NCBI GenBank assembly: GCA_022605405.1
Contig: JABYQQ010000005.1
Location: forward strand, 2,852,001-2,916,000
Source of the DNA: Earliella scabrosa
Lineage: Eukaryota > Basidiomycota > Agaricomycetes > Polyporales > Polyporaceae
DNA length: 64,000 nt
Direction: 5' to 3'
Below the pieces are notes generated by a model, which ran no database searches, was not told where the DNA came from, and was given only the letters and a program-made list of their open reading frames with translations. The position numbers and the translations under genes were made by a program. Below are positions 56,184 to 64,000 of the stretch, piece after piece; positions within the stretch are counted from its first letter, which is position 1; every line of letters starts with the position of its first letter.

Positions 56184-58318
56184 TCATGGCAGATCGCGCA
56201 AGATGCGCTCCGCGACCCCTCTGTTCCGCTGCCACAGCCATTCGCGCCAGTCCTCCCACTCGCTCCTGCTCCTGACCCACCCGTCGCGCATCATGCGCTC
56301 AACAGCGGCGCGCACTGCCGGGATGTCGCCCATCGTCACCCCGGTCCCCGCTGGGTCCGAGGCGAGGAACGCGGACGCATCGCCCGTCCGCAGCGCCCTC
56401 AACGCCTGCACTTCCGACATCGCCTGCGGGCGCGTCACAACAACGCGGTCGTCGTCGATGAAGCCGTACGCGCGCCGCGTGCGGTGTGTGACCAGCATCG
56501 GCATCGCGAGCTCTGTCGCGAGCGCGACGGTGGAACTCGCGCGGATGTTGTAATCTGCCCAAAGCGGGATGTGAGTCAAACTGCGCCCTGTCGCTGCCAA
56601 ACAAGGTTGGCACATGCGAGAAGGAGAAGTACCCACAGGTGTTGTCCGCGAATGCAGGGAGCACGATGTCGGCGTGCGCGATGAGCTCGTAGAACTCTTT
56701 ATAGGGCAGATCTCGGTGGATCGAGACGACGTGGTCGAGCTCTTGCGGTATTCCGATGTACTGCGACCCGACGAGCAAGAGCTGGAACGGAGGAATAGGG
56801 GAATTGTGATCTGGCTCAAATGACCGGCGTCCGTCTAACGGATGGTATCCCCACTCCGCCGGGTTTTCTGAAGACAGAGCATGAGTTGCCACTGGAGTGA
56901 TATGTTCGTCAAGCACGTAGCACGCACCATGCAGCAATTCGATGAGCTCCTGAAATATCCGCCCATAGTCCCTCCGCTCCAGTTCAAACTTGCCCTGGAT
57001 AACTGCTTTCGTGAGGTGTCTCGTAGAAGACTTCTTAGGGAGGTGCGGGATGTTGAGGACGGGAATGTGCGTGTCCACAGGGATGTGTTCGAGATCGGCG
57101 GCAAATATGGATGGCTCTCGACTATCGGCGGCTTCCGCGAACTTGCGTCGAAATGCTTCCGCGACGCTACGCAGTGAGACAGTTAGTTCTGAGTAACGTC
57201 GGGGCAGGGAAGGAGCACAATGACAATTCTATTGGAGCAGTTGGCATGCAGCACAGCGAAGACTGCTCACTCCCCAACGTGCATGAAGGCTAACATGGGG
57301 ATGCCTGACTCCATGGCACAACCATGGCAGATCAAACTGGCAAGGCACCATGGTCAGATCCTCTTGCTGATCTGTTCCCGTTTTGGACTAGTCCTCTTTA
57401 GAGTAGTCAAGATGATTTACTTGAACAGCATCGTCCAACGTGCACGGAATGGCAATCGGTCTTGAATCCGACGTGAGAGGACATGCACCTGACACGGGTT
57501 GAAGAAGGTGGCAGGGGCTTATCCCCGAAGCTCCAACAGAACACGCGATGCACGACGGGACGGAACCACACGAAATGCATGAAATGATGCAGAAACTGGA
57601 CTCACTGGTCACCAATAGCCATGAGCCGGATGGCGTTCCGCTGAGCCCACCAGGGTATCCACCGCTCCCAGTCAAGCTCCTTGACGTTATGCACATAGCA
57701 CACGATCTTGAACTTGTGATCGGGATCACGTCTCTCCCAAGCATCCTTGAGATCATGATACCAAAATGGCAGGCTGATCGCGCAACAGTCAAAGTCAAAC
57801 AAGGCCCGGTGAGCCGGTGAGCAGGTAACTGCAACGCACTCGAATTGACATGTCCCAAGCACGACGAGGTCCACTCCGCCATCGCCCGTCTCCGAGTTGA
57901 GGAAGTCGATGAAGTCCTCTTGAGGGCCGCGCACGCCTTGGCGTGTCCATAGGTGGAGGTCGTCTACGACTTCTTGGAAGCTGTACGGGAAGGGTTGCGC
58001 GAACACGTGGATTTGGCCGTCCGCGTCCTTGGAGTCCATGATGTCGCCCATGGTTTTTGCAAGCGCCATGTACACGTCGCCATGGTAGACGAAGGAGGAG
58101 GCAAACGTGACATTTCTGCGCCGTAGGGTATGTGCATGAGAGTCGGATGTAGAGGAGGAAGACGAGTCGGCGGAGAGGTTGGGGTGGGATGAAGGATATG
58201 AATATCCTAGTTCCGAGTAGTCCCGACCGAGAGAGAGGGAGTGCAAGAGTAGCCACAGGCTGCCGACCGCGAGCGCTGCAGCGACGCCATAGGTTGAGAG
58301 ACGGCGTGAAGACGTCAT
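56184..58318 (-). CDS. GT-B-like glycosyltransferase, tandem copy 1
   Basis: Three exons, 58318-57606, 57166-56637 and 56554-56184, give 537 residues. The N-terminus MTSSRRLSTYGVAAALAVGS is a type II signal anchor followed by a Ser-rich stem, as in Golgi glycosyltransferases. The lumenal part has VTFASSFVYHGDVYMALAKT, LVVLGTCQFE, FKIVCYVHNVKELDWERW, PFQLLLVGSQYIGIP and a C-terminal ASSTVALATELAMPMLVTHR, which resembles the nucleotide-sugar side of GT-B enzymes (family 1/4). Donor and acceptor are unknown. Exons 2 and 3 are exactly as long (530 and 371 nt) as in copy 2, so the two are tandem duplicates. Intron 1 is 439 nt here (57167-57605) against 54 nt in copy 2. The family assignment is from overall pattern and is moderate. 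Confidence 0.75.
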
Positions 58319-60297
58319 GCAGGTGAAGCCGAGGGGTGTAAACGAGAGGACGGGCAATGGTGGGCCCAGCGGGATATATGCACGCAGATTGTGAGTGGCA
58401 AACGTGAAGAGGAGAACGATAGCATTTGGTCAGATATGTAAATACAGTACGCGAGGACAAGCGCGAGGGTGAAATGAGAGTACCAGTCCGCTGTCCGCAG
58501 CTCCGCAGATCCATCTCGCGAGATCTCGCCACCCTTAATTGTCCGATGTGGCGCATATTGTTTCATCCGGAAGCAAACGTGCTTATCCTCGACCGATGAG
58601 GTTGCCGGCGTTCTTGGTGGTGGTTCGTGGATGGATAGCATGTTTATGTGAGAGATCCTGCGTCCGCAAATGTGGAAGGGTCCTGCGTCGAGGTTGGCAC
58701 TTCAGGGAAGCCTGGGGAGCTATTTGCGCTCGGTTGTACGCTTAGATCAACATGGTGGCAATGTCGTAAAGAACATGCACTCACAGCGCAACGAGACCGT
58801 GAATTGCATGCATCAAGAAAGACATCCACGCCCGCTGTCGAGTTGTCGCAAGATAGAAATAATTCCAGCATATTGAGCCTTGAGGGGTCCTATAACGCTA
58901 AGATAGGAGGATCGTTGACCCCTCGGAGATCTTCGTCCGGTTGTGCGCGTCATGGCGTGATAACCGAAGGTCAGGACGCACCGTAAGTACTGCCACATCC
59001 CCAACGCCCGATGCAACCGCCGTTGCCATCCCCTGACTCTGGGTCAGCGCTGACGCTTTCATCGTCCCTGATGTCCTGGATGTGCTTGGATCAAGCTATA
59101 ACACTGCAGCATGGCTGCCAATGACCATAGATCGCAGGTCCGAACGCACGGTGTACAGCGGCGACGCTGGGAGAGCGTCCGACATGCGGGTCGGAATAAC
59201 GCAAGGGGGTTGTGCCGTTGTGGAGCCTCTGAATCGGTTTCGGCCTCGGGAATCCATGGCTGTATGGTGTCCAGCTAACGGTCAATCTTCAGGCGGGTCG
59301 CACTTAGCGGAAGTTTGGTTGAAGATTGGATCGGGCGCTGCGCATCACTACCCAAATTGGCCACTACGCCGCCGCATTCGTAAGCATGACGCGTTGGACG
59401 TATGACCGTCATTTGCCACCGTTCACCTCCTCATTGAAAATCCGAACGTCTTGCTCGTCTGATCTGTTAATCCCATAGAAACGACCGGTGGCCAATGTAT
59501 GTTATTAAATAGTCCAGGCTTTGGGTCGAGCAACTCGAAGACAGAAGACAATCAATCTCCGAGTCGACGCCCGCAACGCTTCCTTTCAGAGACAAACGTG
59601 GGCTCTGGGCTCTTCCCTCTCACCTGCAAAGCAAGGATTTTTTCTTCAATTTGGTCCCGAGAAGATCGGCTCTGATTGATCCCTGTTTCATCTCAGTCGA
59701 TGAGGTGGAGAGATACCCAGACCCGTGAAGGGCGTTCGTCATCGACCCGCCGGGTGCAAGTCAACATGACACCCATGTCCTGCGGCGCGCACTCTCCTCG
59801 CGCGCCCGCCGATCGCAACTCGGAATTCAACTGACAGTGTCTCAGACGTGTTACGGCAGATCCCAGTTCATCAGTACGTGTCTCTATGTTAACGTAAAGG
59901 CGTTTAACCCCCGGAGCTAGAGGTATGTTCTTGACGCACAGATGTCGCAGATTCTTACATGTTCCCACCCAGTGTCAGTTGCACCAATGATGATTATCCG
60001 GAGTTCACGTCAAGGGGTTCTGGCTCCTAGAGACTCCGAATTCCGACGTCTGCTTGCGACACTGGCCTTCGGGAGGCGGTAAGTAATTTTTCCATGTGTG
60101 TGACGGCACGAATGCGTACATCAACTTACGATACTGGTGCGCAGGACGAAAAAATTGTTCCAAGCCGCCACAACACCCCAGGAAAATATGATCACCCGTG
60201 CAGAGTGAGGATTCCCAAGGTCCAGCTATCATATTGCACAAGAAAACCAGTGAGATCCGGAACACTTGCGGTACTATAGCCTGGCGCTTTACTGACA
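58319..60297. other. Intergenic region between the two GT-B-like genes
   Basis: Almost 2 kb without a supported gene. The right end downstream of copy 2 and the left end upstream of copy 1 must carry their 3' and promoter signals. Short frames on both strands show no family features. Confidence 0.5.
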
Positions 60298-62089
60298 TTA
60301 AGGCAGATCCCTCAGAATCTTGTCCGCGACGGCGCGATTCCGCCTCCACACGTCCTCCCGCCACTCCATCCACTCGTGTCTTCCTCTAACCCATCCTTCA
60401 TGCATCATCTTCTCTACCGCCGCTCGCACGGCGGGCATCTCGCCCATGGTCGTCCCGACGTCCGCAGGGTCAGACGCGAGGAACGACGACGTATCCCCGG
60501 TCCGCAGCGCTCGGAGGGCCTGAACCTCTGACATCGCCGCAGGACGGGTGATGACCGCGCGCACGTCGTCGATGTATCCGTACGTCTGACGGTGGCGGTC
60601 GGTTACCAGAAGCGGGACGTTTAGCTCGGTGGCGAGCGCGACCGTGGAGCTGGCCTGGTCTTCGAAGTCTGTGGTAAAGAACCGCGATAAGACACAGTAG
60701 GCGCGGCAGGTCCGCAGCACGTCAATGGCGAGCAGTTAGCTTTGGATTCGTACGGCATGGGAAGACAGGTCTAGGAACATCCGGAAGCAAATGACGACAC
60801 TCACAGCCAAACTCGGCGAATGCCGGCACGACCACGTCGCAGCTCGCGACTAGGGCGTAGAACTCCTTGTATGTGAGGTCGTGATGGATGCTGACGATGT
60901 ACGCCAGCTCCGGGGGTATCTCGATGGATCCGGCTCCGACGAGAAGGAGCTCGAATGGCGGTATTGGCGACTCGTAGTTGGGTACGAAGGCGTGTCGGTC
61001 TTGGAGCGGGTTATAGCCCCACGCTCCTGGGTCCTCTAGCGTCCTCAGGCTGTTAGAGCGACGTGAGATGCGGGAGGTCAGCGTGGCTGGCGTACCATGG
61101 AGAGACGCGATCAGGTCTCTGAAGAAGCGGCGATAGTCTCGACGCTCGCCATTCAGTGTTCCTTGGATGACTGCTCTCGAGAGGTGTCGAGGAAGTGGTT
61201 TGGTGGGCAGATTAGGTATCTCTAGGATTGGTACGTGCACGTCCACGGGGATGTACTGATATCCCGCTGTGAACAGAGCGGGATCGGGACTGTCCGCTAT
61301 GCCGGCGAACTTGTTGCGGAAGCTATTCGCGACGCTGCCAAGAGTACAGTTAAAGTTCTGGTTGTTATCGCTGGGATTGATGACTTACTGGTCAGCGATG
61401 GGGAGAAGGCGGATGGCGCCTCTTCGAGCCCAGTACGCGATGTTCGACTGCCATGCGGTATCCTTGACATTATGGACTCCACAAACAATCTTGAACTTGT
61501 GCCCGTCGTCTCTCTTGTTCCATGCATCTGCAAGCGCATCATGCCAATACCTCAAGCTGGGGGCGTAGTCAACACAGTAGAGCTGAACCGGGGCACGCGA
61601 AACCCACTCTATCTCGCATGTTCCCAACACCACCAGGTCGATGCTCCCTTCTCCTGTGTTGGAACTGAGATGATTGAAGAGCTCCTCTGGCTTTCCGCGC
61701 AGGCCGCGATGCTTCCAAAGGTGCAGCTCGTCGACCAAGTCTTGGAAGCCGAACGCAAAGTCTTGAGCGAAGACATGGATGGTGTACCCTCCATCGCTGT
61801 CTTCGTCCATGACGTCTCCCAAGGTCTTCGCAAACGCCATGTAAACGTCGAAATGTGGTCCAAATCCAGACGCTACGGCGACGTTCCTCCTTCGTCGAGG
61901 TGGGACTTCGGAGAGTACCTCAGCGCCCGAAAGCGAGTGATTGCGTGGAGGCGGATAGCCCAAGCGTGTACCGTCGAGCTCTGAGTAGTCATGTCTGAAG
62001 TCCCATGCACTTGAGAGTAGCCAGACGCTGCCGAGGATGAGTGCACCAGTGAGGACGAGGGAAGAGAGCTGTCTCGACGGCGGCATCAT
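60298..62089 (-). CDS. GT-B-like glycosyltransferase, tandem copy 2
   Basis: Exons 62089-61389, 61334-60805 and 60668-60298 give 533 residues. The start MMPPSRQLSSLVLTGALILG is a signal anchor; VAVASGFGPHFDVYMAFAKT, LVVLGTCEIEW, FKIVCGVHNVK, PPFELLLVGAGSIEIP and ASSTVALATELNVPLLVTDR match copy 1 throughout. Introns are 54 and 136 nt with GTAAGT and GTGAGT donors. Like copy 1 it should be a Golgi or ER lumenal transferase. The second intron is open in part in another frame but contains stops in the coding frame. Head-to-head with IMP3 across 316 bp. Confidence 0.78.
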
Positions 62090-62405
62090 GGTGCTGAGCG
62101 GTCGAAAGGAGAGCTGAGCAGACCCTTGGGTTTCATTATGACGCGGGTGATTCAGACGGGAACGCTATTCGCAGCCGAGGCAGATTCTGGGCGATAGGAA
62201 ACAGGTCGGCGAGCCGCCGCCACACCCGCGCCCGGGTGATATCATACCGCAACGGGCCAACCACACGAGGTTGCCTCTTTGGGATATCCCCCGATCGATC
62301 TGGCGGAGACGCCGGTCCCAACTTTTTGCGCAAGCGGAGGCAAATGGTCGTCGCCCTCCTGCTTGTCTTGCATGCCCCTTGCTTGTCCCGCACACAGTCC
62401 TCGCT
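62090..62405. promoter_or_regulatory. Divergent promoter region, GT-B copy 2 / IMP3
   Basis: 316 bp between head-to-head genes. No individual motif was assigned. Confidence 0.4.
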
Positions 62406-63280
62406 ATGGTCCGACAGTTCAAGTATCACGAGCAGAAGCTTCTCAAGAAGGTTGACTTTCTCAACGTGAGTAGCACGGTGCGCGAACATGCGAGAGTGCA
62501 GGCGGAGTAACGCGAGGGTAGTGGAAGCAAGATGCGAACCTGCGCGAGGTCAAGGTCATGCGTCGGTACCACATCCAGGACAGAGAGGACTACCACAAGT
62601 GCGTCACAATCTCCTATGTTGCGTATTTTCTTTCCTTATGCCCTCGCCCGTCCGCCTCGGTGCAGGTACAACAAACTGTGCGGCTCCCTCCGCTCTTTCG
62701 CCCACCGCCTCTCCATGCTCCCAGCACAAGACCCGTTCCGCGCAAAAATGGAAGGGCAGCTGCTGTCCAAGCTTTACGACATGGGCGTGCTCAACTCGAC
62801 CGCCAAGCTGAGCGACATCGAGAACAAGCTCACCGTCGCGGCCTTCTGCAGGCGGCGCCTCGCCGTCATCATGTGCATGTCCAAGATGGCGGAGACAGTC
62901 AGCGCGGTACGCCTCCCATTTCTCGTTCCTCGCGCCTCCACTGCGCATTGAACTTTGTCGTGTCCTTGGCATGTCTTCTTGCCGTGCGCCGAACGCTAGG
63001 CTGTCAAGTTCATTGAACAGGGACACGTCCGCGTCGGTCCAGATACGATAACGGACCCTGCATATCTCGTAACGCGGTATGCCACTCGGCACCTGGACAC
63101 TCTGTATGATGCACTCATCCTCCGACCAGGCACATGGAAGACTTCGTGACTTGGGTTGACACCTCGAAGCTCAAGCGCACTATCATGCGCTATAACGACG
63201 AGGTATATATATCCCGGTTGCATCGCTCTCGCCCGGCTTGCTCACACCCTTCTCAGCTCGACGACTTCGACTTGCTGTGA
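62406..63280 (+). CDS. IMP3: U3 small nucleolar ribonucleoprotein IMP3
   Basis: IMP3 is an S4-domain RNA-binding protein that helps U3 snoRNA pair with pre-rRNA in the nucleolar SSU processome. Six exons, 62406-62465, 62522-62598, 62666-62906, 63000-63076, 63130-63202 and 63257-63280, join to 183 residues, the family length. The sequence starts [20 protein letters not shown], continues [38 protein letters not shown], then the S4 part [20 protein letters not shown] and [19 protein letters not shown], and ends DELDDFDLL. Start, stop and junctions are all forced by the strong family similarity. The gene is intact. Confidence 0.96.
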
Positions 63281-63813
63281 CACCATTGCGAGCGATCATT
63301 GTCGGCTCCTCCAGACCGGTCCTAGCGACTATTCTCCACTTGGACGCCCTCGCCGTCCGGGATATCATCCATCTTGCTACGGCAAGGTGTTTCGCCGATG
63401 GCTACCTATCGACCAGCGCCCTATCACCCTAACACCCGCACAACGCGCGTATGGTCCACATGCGGAACTAGGCCGCCTCGAATCCATTCGGTCACTACCG
63501 ACCCCGGGGATACTAATACTATGGGGTACACGACTGTGGTATGCAACGACTAGGGATATCAGTTCTAGGAGTATGCGAAGCCGGCCGATGTATATACTAT
63601 GTGGTATGTGCATAGATGGGCAGAGAGTGTATGCGACGAGAAACCGGGCAAACGCGAGAAACATGAAAAAAGAAGGTTGTACAGTAAGCAGAACACAGCG
63701 ACCGCGATGTGATAAGTGTAGTCATGAAGCGCAGCGTAGAGACAAGAAGCGCCAGGGGGGAAGATAGGAACAAGATGCATACCAGATTCCGTGTCGTAAG
63801 AGTTCGTAAAGCG
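63281..63813. other. Convergent spacer, no gene recognised
   Basis: This lies between the 3' ends of IMP3 and the PH-domain gene. No RNA gene or repeat was recognised. Confidence 0.5.
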
Positions 63814-64000
63814 TCATGAAGGAAGCCGGGTGGGATCCAGCTTCGTAGTCCATGCCTGAAGCTCCTTCTGGCTTGGCGCAGCGAGCGCGTACGAATTCGA
63901 AGAGGTGAAGAGCGTGAAGGTGAACTTTTTCTGGATTCCACACGACGTGTTAGATTGAGACGGAGGGCGTGCGGCGATAGACGTACCCCGAGAAGAGCTT
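63814..64000 (-). CDS. C-terminal end of a PH-domain protein (cut by the window edge)
   Basis: The last exon (about 63944-63814, TGA at 63816-63814) encodes KKFTFTLFTSSNSYALAAPS, then QKELQAWTTKLDPT. This matches the last strands and C-terminal helix of a pleckstrin-homology domain, which binds phosphoinositides or proteins at membranes. A GTACGT...CCAG intron precedes it and a few codons of the previous exon reach the window edge. The rest of the protein lies beyond 64000, so no gene name can be given. Confidence 0.65.
   Translation of the reverse strand, partial: SSSRGTSIAARPPSQSNTSCGIQKKFTFTLFTSSNSYALAAPSQKELQAWTTKLDPTRLPS

Overview
The window reads as nuclear DNA of a filamentous basidiomycete, most likely an agaricomycete. 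The support is dense genes with many 47-75 nt GT-AG introns, single-exon secreted GMC oxidoreductase architecture, an F-box plus nucleotidyltransferase-like family typical of mushrooms and polypores, and clear fungal housekeeping genes (RNR2, RAD16, ARL2, OLE1, IMP3). Species cannot be fixed from the sequence.

Left third (1-16.3 kb). A divergent ribonucleotide reductase small-subunit gene (minus, 1431-2630) is followed by an autonomous Helitron protein gene (plus, 3085-9236). Two more plus-strand genes follow: an F-box/nucleotidyltransferase-like protein (9493-10793) and an intron-rich gene with Cys-x2-Cys-x6-Cys modules (about 12183-14226). The plus strand stays C-rich and G-poor from about 2.7 to 14.4 kb, so these genes may belong to one large Helitron-derived segment. 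The Helitron ends were not found. A 219-aa gene of unknown function (minus, 14518-15323) and unassigned exons (15919-16230) close this part.

Middle (16.9-34.7 kb). Four related FAD-dependent salicylate-hydroxylase-like genes lie on the plus strand. Copy A is truncated at the 5' end; copies B, C and D are intact, nine-exon genes in tandem. A secreted GMC oxidoreductase (minus) sits between A and B. Together they suggest oxidation of aromatic compounds. A complete RAD16-type SNF2/RING repair gene follows (minus, 30750-34727).

Right part (35-64 kb). A 10.5-kb non-LTR retrotransposon of the Tad/I type (35663-46187, plus) has inserted into a GT2 glycosyltransferase gene on the minus strand. It is flanked by a 12-bp target duplication and ends in a 28-nt poly(A) tract; taking one target copy restores one 436-codon frame. 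ORF1 of the element reads as a single 869-aa frame only if two spliceosomal-type introns are removed, which is odd for a retroelement. Around the broken GT2 gene lie a sugar epimerase-glycosyltransferase fusion, a methyltransferase-GT8 fusion and two tandem GT-B-like glycosyltransferases, which looks like a glycoconjugate-making neighbourhood. ARL2, a delta-9 desaturase, IMP3 and the end of a PH-domain gene fill the rest.

Exon coordinates were worked out by hand from splice signals and frame continuity; gene names rest on remembered family motifs, not on database searches.
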